Shown in pieces: positions 8,881 to 18,278 of a stretch of 64,000 bases of DNA. The notes under the pieces are model-generated. The model was not told where the DNA came from. It saw only the letters and a list, made by a program, of their open reading frames with translations, and did not search any database. Location of the stretch: the NCBI RefSeq assembly GCF_019218295.1, contig NZ_JAHUZF010000006.1:992001-1056000 (forward strand), given 5' to 3'. Positions within the stretch are counted from its first letter, which is position 1; each line of letters begins with the position of its first letter. The position numbers and the translations under genes were made by a program. This stretch comes from Maritimibacter sp. DP1N21-5 (GTDB lineage Bacteria; Pseudomonadota; Alphaproteobacteria; Rhodobacterales; Rhodobacteraceae).

Positions 8881-9374
8881 TGTCGGCCGCGCGTGACATC
8901 ATCGGCGCCTACCGCGCGCCGCGCCGCGTCTTCGCGCGACGGCTCGCCGCCACGGGCACCGAGGCGCAGGCGCTCGTCATTCTTATGACCGCCTGTCTCC
9001 TGGTTTTCGTGTCGCAGGCGCCGGTGCTCCAGCGGCAGGCCATCGCCACCGGCGAAGACCTCAACCCTCTGCTCGGCGGGGCGCTTTTCGCCTGGCTCTT
9101 CATCATGCCGCTGGCGGCCTATGCCATTTCGTGGATCAGCCATCTGATCGCGCGGGCCATGGGCGGGCAGGGATCGCCGCTCGCCTCCCGGCTGGCGCTC
9201 TTCTGGGCGCTACTCGTCGCGGCGCCGCTTTGGATGCTGAACGGTCTCGTGCTCGGGTTCCTGGGCGAGAGCGCCGAGGCCAACATCGTCGGGGCCATCG
9301 CGCTCGGAGCCTTCGTGATCCATTGGGCGGTGAACCTCGTCACGGCGCAAAGCCCAAGGGAGCTCGCCGCGTGA
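8880..9374 (+). CDS. YIP1-like integral membrane protein (first of a pair)
   Basis: A 164-residue protein, mostly membrane-spanning: about four or five hydrophobic helices (VILMTACLLVFVSQAP, LFAWLFIMPLAAYAISWI, ALFWALLVAAPLWMLNGLVL, IVGAIALGAFVIHWAVNLV) after a short polar N-terminus. It resembles the YIP1/DUF1282 group of small membrane proteins. The ATG at 8880 overlaps the sufD stop by one base, so translation is coupled. No catalytic motif is visible and its link to Fe-S assembly is unknown. It pairs with a second protein of similar layout immediately downstream. Confidence 0.8.
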   Translation: MSAARDIIGAYRAPRRVFARRLAATGTEAQALVILMTACLLVFVSQAPVLQRQAIATGEDLNPLLGGALFAWLFIMPLAAYAISWISHLIARAMGGQGSPLASRLALFWALLVAAPLWMLNGLVLGFLGESAEANIVGAIALGAFVIHWAVNLVTAQSPRELAA

Positions 9375-9979
9375 GGTACGAGCCGGGGTATCTGATCGGC
9401 ATGGTGCTCCAGTCGGTCCCGGAGCCGCGCAAGGTGGCGCGCGATCTTTTTGATGAAGGCTATCCGCGCAACACGCTCTGGGCGCTTCTGGCGCTCATTC
9501 TTGTTCTGGGCGCAATGCTCGGCGTCATATCGGGGATGATCTTCCCGGTTGCGCCCGAGCTGCAGGGCACAATCATCGCAAATCCGATGATGGTCGCCAT
9601 CGCGGAGGCCTCGATCGCGGTCCTGACCACGTTCTTCATCTACTGGGTCAGCCGCGCGGCCGGCGGGCAGGGACGGTTCGAAGACGGGCTGATCACCGTG
9701 ATCTGGGTGAACTTCGTCCTGCTCATCGTGCAGACCGGCGTTCTGCTTTTCACCCTCGTCGCCCCCGGGCTTGCGGTGCTCCTGTGGATCGGGGGCAGTT
9801 TCGCCGGGGTCTGGATCATGTCGCACTTCATTGCCGAGGCCCATGGCTTCGCCTCTGCGGGCAAGGTCTTTCTCGGCATCATCATGACGGGACTGGTCGC
9901 GGCGCTGGTGCTGTCGATCATCCTGACACTCCTCGGCGTTATGGCCGGGGCCGATTTGACGGAACTCTCCAATGTATGA
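9371..9979 (+). CDS. YIP1 family membrane protein (second of a pair)
   Basis: A 202-residue membrane protein with about five helices (ALLALILVLGAMLGVISGMI, IAVLTTFFIYWVSRAAGGQG, VNFVLLIVQTGVLLFTLV, LLWIGGSFAGVWIMS, IIMTGLVAALVLSIILTLL). The R-x-x-GGQGxFED pattern in the middle is typical of YIP1-domain proteins of alphaproteobacteria. The start is a GTG at 9371, forming GTGA with the stop of the preceding gene, which gives the N-terminus RYEPGYLIGMVLQSVPEPR. Its stop overlaps the sufS start by eight bases. The pair sits between sufD and sufS; function unknown. Confidence 0.8.
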   Translation: MRYEPGYLIGMVLQSVPEPRKVARDLFDEGYPRNTLWALLALILVLGAMLGVISGMIFPVAPELQGTIIANPMMVAIAEASIAVLTTFFIYWVSRAAGGQGRFEDGLITVIWVNFVLLIVQTGVLLFTLVAPGLAVLLWIGGSFAGVWIMSHFIAEAHGFASAGKVFLGIIMTGLVAALVLSIILTLLGVMAGADLTELSNV

Positions 9980-11186
9980 CGTCGCGAAAATTCGCAGCGA
10001 CTTCCCGATCCTCGCGCGGGAAGTCAACGGACAGCCGCTCACCTACCTCGACAACGGGGCCTCGGCCCAGAAGCCGCAGGTGGTGATCGACGCGATCACG
10101 CGCGGCTATGCCGAGGAATATGCGAACGTCCATCGGGGGCTGCATTACCTGTCCAACCTCTCGACCGAGCGATACGAGGCGACGCGCGGCGTCGTCGCGC
10201 GGTTCCTGAATGCGGCGAGCGAAGACGAAATCGTGATGAACACCGGCACCACGCAGGGGATCAACATGGTCTCCTATGCCTGGGCCGCGCCACGTATGGG
10301 CGAAGGCGACGAAATCGTCCTTACGGTGGCCGAGCATCACGCGAACATCGTGCCCTGGCATTTCCTGCGGGAACGCCAAGGGGTCAAGCTCGTCTGGGTC
10401 GAACCCGACGCCGACGGGTCGATCCCGGCGGAGAAGGTGCTTGCGGCCGTGACCGAGCGCACGAAGCTCATCGCCGTGACGCAGGTCTCGAACGTGCTGG
10501 GCACCGTGGTCGACGTGAAGGCGATCTGCTCGGGATCGGGCGACGTGCCGGTGCTGGTCGATGGTTCGCAGGGCGCGGTTCATATGCCGGTCGACGTGCA
10601 GGACATCGGCTGCGATTTCTACGTGATCACCGGGCACAAGCTCTACGGTCCTTCGGGATCGGGCGCGATCTTCGTCAAGTCCGAGCGGCTTGCCGAAATG
10701 ATCCCCTTCCTTGGCGGGGGCGACATGATACGCGAGGTGACCCGGGAGACCGTGACCTATGCCGACCCGCCGATGAAGTTCGAGGCAGGCACGCCCGGCA
10801 TCGTGCAGACCATCGGTCTCGGGGTGGCGCTGGAATATCTCATGGACATCGGTATGGCGAACATCGCCGCGCATGAACAAGGGCTCGCGGCCTATGCGAC
10901 CGAACGTCTGTCGGGGCTCAACTGGCTTCACCTGCAAGGCACGGCCCCCGACAAGGCCGCGATCTTTTCCCTGACCATCGACGGCGGCGCCCATGCGCAT
11001 GACCTGTCGACGGTGCTCGACAAGAAGGGCATCGCGATCCGCGCGGGCCATCACTGCGCCCAACCGCTCATGGACTGGCTCGACCTGCCGGCGACGGCGC
11101 GCGCCAGCTTCGGGATGTATAACACACAGGAGGAAGTCGACCGGCTGGTCGATGGCCTCGAGCTGTGTCACAGGCTCTTCGGCTGA
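9972..11186 (+). CDS. sufS: SufS, group II cysteine desulfurase
   Basis: A 404-residue SufS, matching the family length. The N-terminus FPILAREVNGQPLTYLDNGASAQKP, the PLP lysine K223 (ITGHKLYGPSGSG) and the catalytic cysteine C362 (RAGHHCAQPLM) define a group II enzyme, which normally needs a SufE or SufU partner. No sufE, sufU, sufA or sufT follows: the operon ends here and the next gene is on the other strand. The partner must be encoded elsewhere. Confidence 0.96.
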   Translation: MYDVAKIRSDFPILAREVNGQPLTYLDNGASAQKPQVVIDAITRGYAEEYANVHRGLHYLSNLSTERYEATRGVVARFLNAASEDEIVMNTGTTQGINMVSYAWAAPRMGEGDEIVLTVAEHHANIVPWHFLRERQGVKLVWVEPDADGSIPAEKVLAAVTERTKLIAVTQVSNVLGTVVDVKAICSGSGDVPVLVDGSQGAVHMPVDVQDIGCDFYVITGHKLYGPSGSGAIFVKSERLAEMIPFLGGGDMIREVTRETVTYADPPMKFEAGTPGIVQTIGLGVALEYLMDIGMANIAAHEQGLAAYATERLSGLNWLHLQGTAPDKAAIFSLTIDGGAHAHDLSTVLDKKGIAIRAGHHCAQPLMDWLDLPATARASFGMYNTQEEVDRLVDGLELCHRLFG

Positions 11187-11223
11187 CCTGATTTCGACTT
11201 CCGCTGGCGCGAAAGCCGACCCG

Positions 11224-11246
11224 CTGGGAGGGCTTTGCCCTCCCAG
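11224..11246 (+). repeat. Stem-loop in a probable dispersed intergenic repeat, end of suf operon
   Basis: CTGGGAGGG (11224-11232) and CCCTCCCAG (11238-11246) form a perfect 9-bp stem around CTTTG. It is followed by CCTCCCAAGGTATTTGTGAAG-like sequence to about 11273. GC hairpins followed by a short AT segment and a GAAG tail are, in my memory, common dispersed elements downstream of genes in Rhodobacteraceae. It probably ends or stabilises the suf transcript. I see no second copy in this window. Confidence 0.5.
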
Positions 11247-11291
11247 ACCCTCCCAAGGTATTTGTGAAGCAGTGAAGGAACGCCGTTCGCC

Positions 11292-11915
11292 TTAGGCGTC
11301 GGGCTTGATCAGGCCAAGACCACGCAGATAGACGCCGATCCCGGTTTCGAGCAGATCCTCGGGCGGGAAGGGTGATTTGGTCCCCGGCGAGCCACGCGCG
11401 AAAAGCTCGACCACTCCATGCGACATGGCCCAGATATGGGCCGAAACCATCCGCGCAGGCGGGCGTTTGTCGTCGGGCAATTCTGCCATCAGGGCCGAGG
11501 CGGCCCGTTCCAATGTGCCGAAGGCGCGGTTCGCGACATGGGCGAGGTCGGGGTTCCGGTTCACCGAGACGCCGCTTTCGAACATCGAAATGTAATGCCC
11601 CGGAAACTTCCGCGCGAAAGCGAGGTAGGCGCGTCCCGTCGCCTCGAACGAGGCGAGCGGAGACGGCTGACCCTTCTCGAAGGCATGTTCCATGAGGTCG
11701 GCGAAGATCTCGTAGCCCTGGCGGGCGGCTTCGGCGATGAGGTCCTCGCGCCCCGCGAAATGGCGGTAGACGGCGGCCGGGGTGACCCCGGCCTGTTTCG
11801 CGGCCTCCGAAAGGGTGAAGCCGGTCGGACCCTTTTCTTCGATCAGGTCCAGCGCGGCTTCGACCAGCGCCTGACGCAGGTTGCCGTGATGATAGCCGCG
11901 CTTCTTCGTGGTCAT
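11292..11915 (-). CDS. TetR-family transcriptional regulator
   Basis: A 207-residue TetR/AcrR-type repressor. The N-terminal helix-turn-helix ([31 protein letters not shown]) is classical, preceded by [20 protein letters not shown]. The C-terminal ligand domain resembles TetR_C_33/WHG types. The start at 11915 gives [14 protein letters not shown] and overlaps the ppk2 stop (ATGA), so the two genes are coupled. As last gene of a minus-strand run it may regulate that run or a distant target; ligand unknown. Confidence 0.85.
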   Translation of the reverse strand: MTTKKRGYHHGNLRQALVEAALDLIEEKGPTGFTLSEAAKQAGVTPAAVYRHFAGREDLIAEAARQGYEIFADLMEHAFEKGQPSPLASFEATGRAYLAFARKFPGHYISMFESGVSVNRNPDLAHVANRAFGTLERAASALMAELPDDKRPPARMVSAHIWAMSHGVVELFARGSPGTKSPFPPEDLLETGIGVYLRGLGLIKPDA

Positions 11916-12814
11916 TTGGGGCGTTCGTCCCACAGGCCGGGACCGCCTGCGATGGCGCTGTCAGGTGAACAGGCGATTTCCGGGATCTTGCCGGCGTAGT
12001 CGAGCCCGCACAAGACCGCGCGGATCGAGGCGATCCGGGCACGCCGTTTGTCGTCGGACTGGATCACGGTCCAGGGCGCATAGGAGAAATGGGATTTGTC
12101 GAGCGTTTCGGCGATGGCATCGGTGTATGCGTCCCACAGGGAGAGGCCCTTCACGTCAATCGACGAGAGCTTCCACTGCTTGAGCGGGTCCTGCTCGCGC
12201 GACAGGAAGCGGCGCAATTGCTCGGCGCGTCCCACGTTGAGCCAGATCTTCACGAGGTGTATGCCGTCGTCCACGAGCATGCGTTCGAAGTCTGGCAGTT
12301 GCCGGAAGAAGGCCGCGCGCTGGTCATCGGTGCAGAAGCCGAAGACCTTTTCGACCACGCCGCGGTTGTACCAGGAGCGGTCGAATAGCACCATTTCACC
12401 CTTGGTCGGAAGCTCGTCCACGTAGCGCTGGAAATACCATTCCCCGGCCTCCCGGTCCGAGGGCTTCGGCAGTGCCACGACGCGTGCCACTCGGGGATTG
12501 AGGTTTTCGCGCATCCGCTTGATCGAGCCACCCTTGCCGGCGGCGTCGCGCCCCTCGAACACGACGACGATGCGCTTGCCCGTAGCCTGCACATCGGCCT
12601 GAAGCCGGACGAGTTGCCGTTGCAAGGCCTCGAAGCTGACTTCGTAGTCGTCCTTGTCCAGCCAGCTGTCGTAGGGATAACCTGGGTCGATGATCTCTTT
12701 CTTCTCGCCCTCGCGGATCGCCTCGCGCACCTCTTCGGGTGCCTCTTCGGCGAAATAGCGGCTTATCGCGCCGTCGAAGGGAAGGTCGGTGGTCGTCGCT
12801 TTGCCGTCTGCCAT
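11912..12814 (-). CDS. ppk2: Polyphosphate kinase 2 (PPK2 class I)
   Basis: A 300-residue PPK2, which uses polyphosphate to phosphorylate nucleoside diphosphates (or the reverse). Walker [12 protein letters not shown] is near residues 87-97, and the lid and Walker B motif [14 protein letters not shown] follows; [19 protein letters not shown] and [17 protein letters not shown] are also family signatures. A single PPK2 domain of this length indicates class I. It lies 32 bases after the hydrolase gene and overlaps tetR. Confidence 0.93.
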   Translation of the reverse strand: MADGKATTTDLPFDGAISRYFAEEAPEEVREAIREGEKKEIIDPGYPYDSWLDKDDYEVSFEALQRQLVRLQADVQATGKRIVVVFEGRDAAGKGGSIKRMRENLNPRVARVVALPKPSDREAGEWYFQRYVDELPTKGEMVLFDRSWYNRGVVEKVFGFCTDDQRAAFFRQLPDFERMLVDDGIHLVKIWLNVGRAEQLRRFLSREQDPLKQWKLSSIDVKGLSLWDAYTDAIAETLDKSHFSYAPWTVIQSDDKRRARIASIRAVLCGLDYAGKIPEIACSPDSAIAGGPGLWDERPK

Positions 12815-12846
12815 GGATCGTTCCTGCCGTGCTCCTGCCAGTATGG

Positions 12847-13794
12847 CTACTTTGCACCGGCGCGCAACGCCGCGCGGTCGATGGCGGCGATGACCTCGTC
12901 CATGGCGACATGCTGCGGCATATGCCCGACGCCGGGCAGCACGGTAAGGTTCGCGCCCGGCACCTCTTGCGAGAGCGGGATCGAATGGATGGACAGACCC
13001 ACCGTGGTATCGGCGTCGCCGTGAATGATCTCGAGCGGCACGTCGACCTGCGGATAAAGGGCCATCTGTGCTGGTAGCTGGTCGAGCAACGCATGTCGTT
13101 GCTGTGCGTTCGCGACGAATTGTTCCGGAAGGAGGATGATACCCGCGCCGATATGGTCGGCATATCCCGGCACCGGGTCATTGGGCGCGAAGACACTCTC
13201 GATCTGGGCCTCGAGGTAATCCTCCGGGAGCCATGCGGCGATGAGATGGGCCAGAACCGGTCCCACGACAGGCTGCGCGAGGATCCGGTAAAGGAGCGCG
13301 CGCCCTGTGTCCCAGGTGTGGGTGGCGCCCGAGATATCGACGGCGGCCGCCATGTAATCGGAGTGGCGCACGGCCCAGTTCATGAGGACCGCGCCGCCGA
13401 AGCTCTGACCCGCGACGACCGGGCTCTCCACCCCGACGGCGCGTGATGCCGCCACCAACAGGTCGGTCTGGTCATCGAGCGTGACCCCCGATGAAGCGAG
13501 CGGGGGCGTGTATCCAAGCCCGGGTCGGTCGAAGATGGTGACGCGATAACGGTCGGCCAGCACCGGCGCGATGTCGAAGGTCCAGTCGCGTGTCGAGCCC
13601 GAGGCCCCGTGGATCAGGACAAGGTCGGGACCTTCGCCTATCTGCACCACATGCACCGGATGCCCGTCCACTTGGACGAACCGCCCCTCCGGTGGATGTG
13701 TGCGGTAGGCGGCAAGGCGATGGTTCTCGACCCGGATCATGGTCCAGACCGCGAAAAGCGCGAGGATCAGGGCGAGACTAACGACCAATTTCAT
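12847..13794 (-). CDS. Membrane-anchored alpha/beta hydrolase
   Basis: A 315-residue alpha/beta hydrolase with an N-terminal hydrophobic segment ([18 protein letters not shown]) that is a signal anchor. The oxyanion region is [12 protein letters not shown], the nucleophile elbow is GQSFGGAV, the acid lies near IHGDADTTV, and the catalytic His is in GVGHMPQH. The ATG at 13794 overlaps the end of metA by 17 bases. The substrate is unknown. A longer open frame upstream lies inside metA and is not used. Confidence 0.85.
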   Translation of the reverse strand: MKLVVSLALILALFAVWTMIRVENHRLAAYRTHPPEGRFVQVDGHPVHVVQIGEGPDLVLIHGASGSTRDWTFDIAPVLADRYRVTIFDRPGLGYTPPLASSGVTLDDQTDLLVAASRAVGVESPVVAGQSFGGAVLMNWAVRHSDYMAAAVDISGATHTWDTGRALLYRILAQPVVGPVLAHLIAAWLPEDYLEAQIESVFAPNDPVPGYADHIGAGIILLPEQFVANAQQRHALLDQLPAQMALYPQVDVPLEIIHGDADTTVGLSIHSIPLSQEVPGANLTVLPGVGHMPQHVAMDEVIAAIDRAALRAGAK

Positions 13795-14695
13795 CGAGAT
13801 CGTAGGGCGTCGTCTGGTAGATTTCGTTGATCCAGTTGCCGTAGAGCAGATGGGCGTGGCTGCGCCAGCGGTTCTTCGGCGGCTGCGATGGATCATTGGA
13901 CGGATAGTAGTTCACCGGCACTTCGATCGGGGTGCCGGCAGCGACATCGCGGTCGTACTCCTGCTTCAACGTGTCCGAGTCGTATTCGAAGTGGTTGAAG
14001 ATATAGAGCGCACGGTGGGCCGGGTCCTCGACAAGGCAGGGGCCTGTTTCCGGCGATCCCAGTAGGGTTGTCAGGCCATCGGCCGCGTCGATGTCGTCCT
14101 GTTTCATTTCTGTCCACCGGCTGACCGGGATCATGCAAACGTCCGAGAAGCCACGCAGATAGGGCGAGGAAGGTTTCAGGTTCTCCTGCGGGAAAAGCCC
14201 GAAGCTCTTAACCGGCAGGATATGTTTCGGCACCCGATGGAAGTGATAGATCATCGCCATGCCGCCCCAACAGACGCCGAAGGTCGAATGGACGTTGGTC
14301 TGGGTCCAGTCCAGAACCTCCTTCATTTCGTCCCAATAGGTGACGGCCTCGAAGTCGAGATGCTCGATGGGCGCGCCGGTGATGATGAGCCCGTCGAACT
14401 TCTGGTCCCGCACCTCCTGGAAGGTCCGGTAGAAGGTTCCCATGTGCTCCTCGGGCGTGTTCTTCGAGAAGTGCTCGGTCATCTTGATGAGCGTCAGTTC
14501 GATCTGGAGCGGTCCTGCACCGATCAGCCGCGCGAATTGCGTCTCGGTCTGGATCTTCTTCGGCATGAGGTTCAGCAGGCCGATCTTCAGCGCACGGATG
14601 TCCTGCCGCGCCGCCTGGTTTTCCGGCATGACCATCACGCCCTCGTCACGCAGGACGTCGGTCGCGGGCAGGTCGGCTGGGATCTTGATGGGCAT
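13778..14695 (-). CDS. metA: Homoserine O-acyltransferase MetA (predicted acetyltransferase)
   Basis: A 305-residue MetA, first committed enzyme of methionine synthesis. The catalytic residues fall at the same numbers as in E. coli MetA: C142 in [10 protein letters not shown]235 and E237 in FNHFEYDSD. Residue 111 is Glu ([10 protein letters not shown]) where the succinyl-specific E. coli enzyme has Gly; Glu at this position is known to select acetyl-CoA in other bacteria, so the product is probably O-acetylhomoserine. The 51-base gap upstream shows no SAM-II-like motif. The gene is downstream of the P-loop ATPase and overlaps the hydrolase. Confidence 0.93.
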   Translation of the reverse strand: MPIKIPADLPATDVLRDEGVMVMPENQAARQDIRALKIGLLNLMPKKIQTETQFARLIGAGPLQIELTLIKMTEHFSKNTPEEHMGTFYRTFQEVRDQKFDGLIITGAPIEHLDFEAVTYWDEMKEVLDWTQTNVHSTFGVCWGGMAMIYHFHRVPKHILPVKSFGLFPQENLKPSSPYLRGFSDVCMIPVSRWTEMKQDDIDAADGLTTLLGSPETGPCLVEDPAHRALYIFNHFEYDSDTLKQEYDRDVAAGTPIEVPVNYYPSNDPSQPPKNRWRSHAHLLYGNWINEIYQTTPYDLDEIGR

Positions 14696-14746
14696 GGTCG
14701 GCTCCGGATGGGGCCCCGGACGGGGCTTTTGGAGATAGGGTGTTCC

Positions 14747-15607
14747 TCAGCGCGCCTCAAGGGCCGCGCAGATCATGACGTTGAAGTCCTCGAGCGTGCG
14801 GATACGGGCCACGTCATCGGCGGAGACGGTGATGCCCCAGTGTTCGGCCATGGCTGCGTAGCGCGGCTGGCGATGGGCGAGCGCTGCGGCATAGGTCCAG
14901 CGGATGAAGTCGTCCGGGTCGACCGCCTCCTCCGCGACGCGCTTTTCGTCCAGATAGGCGCCCCAGCTGTCCTCGAGGAAGCTCTCCATGTAGCACATGG
15001 GCTTGGGCGCACGGTCGAAGCGGCGCACGAGTTCCTCGGTATGGGCGGCGTCGCCCTTGATCCAGACCATGAGCGTTCTCGACGCAAGCTCGGTCAGCAC
15101 CGGGTCGTTCGCATCCTCGGGCTCCACCCATTCGCAGATCGACCCGCCGGTATCGCAGACGAAATGCGGATAGCCGTAAAGCGCCTGTGCCCGGTCGATG
15201 AAATGCCCGGTGTCCATGAGCGCCGCGATTTCGGCGCGTTTGAACTGTTCGAGCCGCCGCTTGTATTCGGCGTAAGGCAACCCGCCCTTGGCCGGATCGC
15301 CGGGCTTGCCCAGATAGGTCGAGACGGGCTTGAGGTTGTCGAAGGTGATATTGGACGCGATATAGACGCTGTCGGTCAGCAAGAGTTCCCGTAGGAACGG
15401 GTTCTTCATGGCTTCGCGCTTGAAATTGTCGGCGATGTATTCGCCCATGTAGCGCGTCCCGATCCGGTAATCGACCGAGTAGTGGAACCAGTCGCCCGAC
15501 CGCCGCAGAAGGTTTGACACATGGGTCTTTCCAAGGCCCGACATCCCGAAGAACAGCACACGCTTGTTCTCCGCCCCGAGCCAGTCTTTCGCGGTCTTGT
15601 AGATCAT
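14747..15607 (-). CDS. Conserved P-loop ATPase of unknown function
   Basis: A 286-residue cytosolic protein with a clear Walker A, FFGMSGLGKTH, near residues 19-29, followed by an adenylate/shikimate-kinase-like layout (NLLRRSGDWFHYSVDYRIGTRYM). A later VCDTGGSICEWVEPED may be a Walker B region. It also has LMVWIKGDAAHTEELVRRFDRAPKPMCY. I recognise it as a roseobacter-type hypothetical ATPase but know no function. It starts at ATG 15607 after GGGGTAAG and lies 51 bases before metA on the same strand, so a shared transcript is likely. Confidence 0.8.
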   Translation of the reverse strand: MIYKTAKDWLGAENKRVLFFGMSGLGKTHVSNLLRRSGDWFHYSVDYRIGTRYMGEYIADNFKREAMKNPFLRELLLTDSVYIASNITFDNLKPVSTYLGKPGDPAKGGLPYAEYKRRLEQFKRAEIAALMDTGHFIDRAQALYGYPHFVCDTGGSICEWVEPEDANDPVLTELASRTLMVWIKGDAAHTEELVRRFDRAPKPMCYMESFLEDSWGAYLDEKRVAEEAVDPDDFIRWTYAAALAHRQPRYAAMAEHWGITVSADDVARIRTLEDFNVMICAALEAR

Positions 15608-15666
15608 CGCTTACCCCGTTGAACCCGCGCCCGTCCTAACCGCTCCCGGCGGGACCGGCAAGTTGC

Positions 15667-16572
15667 CTAGGCGCCGCGTGCCTCCCGGGCGCTGGCGCGC
15701 AGGTTGATCCAGTTCGCAAGCAGGATCAGGGCTGCCCCGGCAATGAGCGCTACACCGACCGTTTCGCCGTAGAAGTAGAAGCCGAGGACCGCGATCAGGG
15801 GCAGCCGTGCGAAGTCGATGGGCATCACCACGGTCGCCGGGGCCAGCTTGAGCGCCGAGGTCAGGCAGAAATGCGCGAAGAGCCCGGCAAGCCCGATCAG
15901 CACGAGCCACGGCCCGGTCACGGACGTCGGCAGTTGGATGTCGCCGTCGAACCCGGCAAGGACCAGCCCGAAGACCGCCTGCATGACCGTGAGGTAGAAG
16001 AGGATCGCGACCATGGTCTCCGTCCGGGTCAGGAGCCGGGTGAACACGGCGGATCCCGCGAAACCGATGGCGGCACAGGCGGCGGCTATGGTGCCTGCCG
16101 ATAGCGTGGCCGAGAAGGGCTGGGTCAGCACAAGGATGCCGCAGAACCCGATCCCGGCCGCCATGGCACGGACCGGGGTCACCCTCTCGCCCAAGATCAG
16201 CGGGGAGAGGAGCAGCGCCCAGAGCGGGGCTGTGAACTCGAGCGAAAAGACCTGCGCGAGAGGGATCACGCCCACCGCGAAGAACCACAGGTTCTGTCCC
16301 GTGAAATGCGACACGTTACGCAGGAAATGAAGACCGATCCGGTTGAAAGTGACCTCGTGCCAGCGCCGGCCGAACGTGGCGACCGCGACGATGATCACGA
16401 CGCCCACGCAGGAGCGAAAGAACATCACTTCGAAGGTGTCGTGGGTGCCGGAAACCGTCCGCCCCGCAATCGCCATGAGCGAAAAGCTCAGGATCGCGCC
16501 GACCATCCAGAGCGCCGCCACGAGGGCGTGATTGTCGCGTTTCGCGGGTTCTACGGGAAGGGTATCGACCAT
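15667..16572 (-). CDS. EamA/DMT-family transporter
   Basis: A 301-residue integral membrane protein with ten hydrophobic helices in two EamA repeats (VAALWMVGAILSFSLMAIAGRTV starts the first; LVLIGLAGLFAHFCLTSALKLAPATVVMPI is in the second). DMT exporters of this type move metabolites such as amino acids or nucleotides; the substrate cannot be told. I chose MVDTLPVEPAKRDNH (16572) over an upstream in-frame ATG at 16593 because the extension is unlike the family, although no strong ribosome site distinguishes them. It lies 63 bases after guaA on the same strand. Confidence 0.87.
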   Translation of the reverse strand: MVDTLPVEPAKRDNHALVAALWMVGAILSFSLMAIAGRTVSGTHDTFEVMFFRSCVGVVIIVAVATFGRRWHEVTFNRIGLHFLRNVSHFTGQNLWFFAVGVIPLAQVFSLEFTAPLWALLLSPLILGERVTPVRAMAAGIGFCGILVLTQPFSATLSAGTIAAACAAIGFAGSAVFTRLLTRTETMVAILFYLTVMQAVFGLVLAGFDGDIQLPTSVTGPWLVLIGLAGLFAHFCLTSALKLAPATVVMPIDFARLPLIAVLGFYFYGETVGVALIAGAALILLANWINLRASAREARGA

Positions 16573-16635
16573 GCGTCTGGATAGACCGGGCACGACGGCC
16601 CTTCAAGCCGGATCAGCACAGCCGAACGGGCCGTG

Positions 16636-18204
16636 TCATTCCCACTCGATCGTGCCCGGCGGCTTCGACGTGATGTCATATGTGACGCGGTTGATCCCCT
16701 TGACCTCGTTGATGATCCGGGTCGCGGTTTCGCCCAGGAAATCGTGGCTGAACGGGTAGTAGTCCGCCGTCATGCCGTCCACGCTCGTCACGGCCCGCAG
16801 CGCGCAGGCATAATCATAGGTGCGCCCGTCGCCCATCACGCCCACGGTCCGCACCGGAAGGATCGCGACGAAGGCCTGCCAGATCTCGTCGTAAAGCCCA
16901 TGCTTGCGGATCTGGTCGATATAGACCGCGTCCGCTTCCCGCAGGATGTCGAGCTTTTCCCGAGTGATCTCGCCCGGGCAACGGATTGCGAGGCCCGGAC
17001 CGGGGAAGGGATGGCGCCCGATGAAACTTGCCGGAAGGCCCAGCTCGTGCCCCAGAGCGCGCACCTCGTCCTTGAAGAGTTCGCGCAGCGGCTCGACCAG
17101 TTTGAGGCCCATCTTCTCCGGTAGCCCGCCCACGTTGTGGTGCGACTTGATCGTCACGCTCGGGCCGCCCGAGAAGCTCACGCTTTCGATCACGTCCGGG
17201 TAGAGCGTGCCCTGCGCCAGGAACTCGGCGCCCTCGATCTCGCTCGCATATTTCTGGAACACGTCGATGAAGAGGCGACCGATGGTTTTGCGCTTGGTCT
17301 CGGGGTCCGAGACGCCCTCGAGCTCGCCAAGGAACAGGTCGGCTTCATCCGCGTGTATGAGCTTCATGTTGTAATGATCACGGAACATCGTGACCACTTC
17401 CTCGGCCTCTTTCTTGCGCAGGAGCCCATGGTCGACGAAGACGCAGGTCAGCTGGTCGCCGATGGCCTCGTGCAGGAGGACCGCCGTCACGGAGGAATCC
17501 ACGCCCCCCGACAGCCCGCAGATCACATGGCTGTCGCCGACCTGCTCGCGGATCACGCGGATCGCTTCTTCGCGATAGGCCCCCATGGTCCAGTCGCCGT
17601 CAAAGCCCGCAAGCCGCACGAAGTTTTCGTAAAGCGTCTTGCCGTTGGGGGTGTGGTGCACTTCCGGGTGGAACTGCACGGCGAAGAAATTGCGGCTGAG
17701 ATCGGCGGTGATGGCAAAGGGCGCGTTGGGCGAGGTGCCATAAACCTCGAACCCCGGCGCGATGCGCGACACGTGGTCGCCGTGGCTCATCCAGACCTGT
17801 TCGCGCCCCGAGCCATCCATGAACCAGCCATTGAGTATGTCGAGCCGGGTTTCGGACGGGGTCACATAGGCGCGCCCGAACTCGGCGGTGCCGTGGCCGC
17901 GTTCGACCTTGCCGCCCAGCATCTCCATCATGACCTGCTGGCCGTAGCAGATGCCGAGGATCGGCACGCCCAGATCAAAAACGCCCGCGGGCGGGCGCGG
18001 CGAGCCTTCGTCGATCACGCTCGCGGGTCCGCCGGAGAAGATCACCGCCTTTGGCGCGAAGTCGGTCAGGAAATCCTCGGTCACGTTCTGGAACGGGTGG
18101 ATTTCGCAATAGACGTTCAGCTCCCGCAGGCGCCGCGCGATAAGCTGCGTGACCTGGCTGCCGAAGTCGATGATGAGAAGGCGGTCGTGGGAGGTCTGTG
18201 TCAT
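16636..18204 (-). CDS. guaA: GMP synthase (glutamine-hydrolysing)
   Basis: A 522-residue GuaA, converting XMP to GMP with glutamine and ATP. The N-terminal glutaminase has the nucleophile C86 (LGICYGQQ) and the His-Glu pair in FHPEVHHTP. The ATP-pyrophosphatase domain begins with [12 protein letters not shown], and the C-terminal dimerisation domain ends with the invariant KPPGTIEWE. Length and motifs are complete. Confidence 0.98.
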   Translation of the reverse strand: MTQTSHDRLLIIDFGSQVTQLIARRLRELNVYCEIHPFQNVTEDFLTDFAPKAVIFSGGPASVIDEGSPRPPAGVFDLGVPILGICYGQQVMMEMLGGKVERGHGTAEFGRAYVTPSETRLDILNGWFMDGSGREQVWMSHGDHVSRIAPGFEVYGTSPNAPFAITADLSRNFFAVQFHPEVHHTPNGKTLYENFVRLAGFDGDWTMGAYREEAIRVIREQVGDSHVICGLSGGVDSSVTAVLLHEAIGDQLTCVFVDHGLLRKKEAEEVVTMFRDHYNMKLIHADEADLFLGELEGVSDPETKRKTIGRLFIDVFQKYASEIEGAEFLAQGTLYPDVIESVSFSGGPSVTIKSHHNVGGLPEKMGLKLVEPLRELFKDEVRALGHELGLPASFIGRHPFPGPGLAIRCPGEITREKLDILREADAVYIDQIRKHGLYDEIWQAFVAILPVRTVGVMGDGRTYDYACALRAVTSVDGMTADYYPFSHDFLGETATRIINEVKGINRVTYDITSKPPGTIEWE

Positions 18205-18278
18205 GAGCGGTGATTAGGCTGCAGGCGCAGGGCTGACAAGGGGCCAAGAGGCGGGGGACGGCCTCGGAGGTGGTTTTT

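Noticed and set aside
14696..14746. SAM-II riboswitch upstream of metA, common in alphaproteobacteria
   Set aside because: The 51-base gap shows only a GC-rich GCCCC/GGGGC hairpin and none of the pseudoknot sequence I associate with SAM-II.
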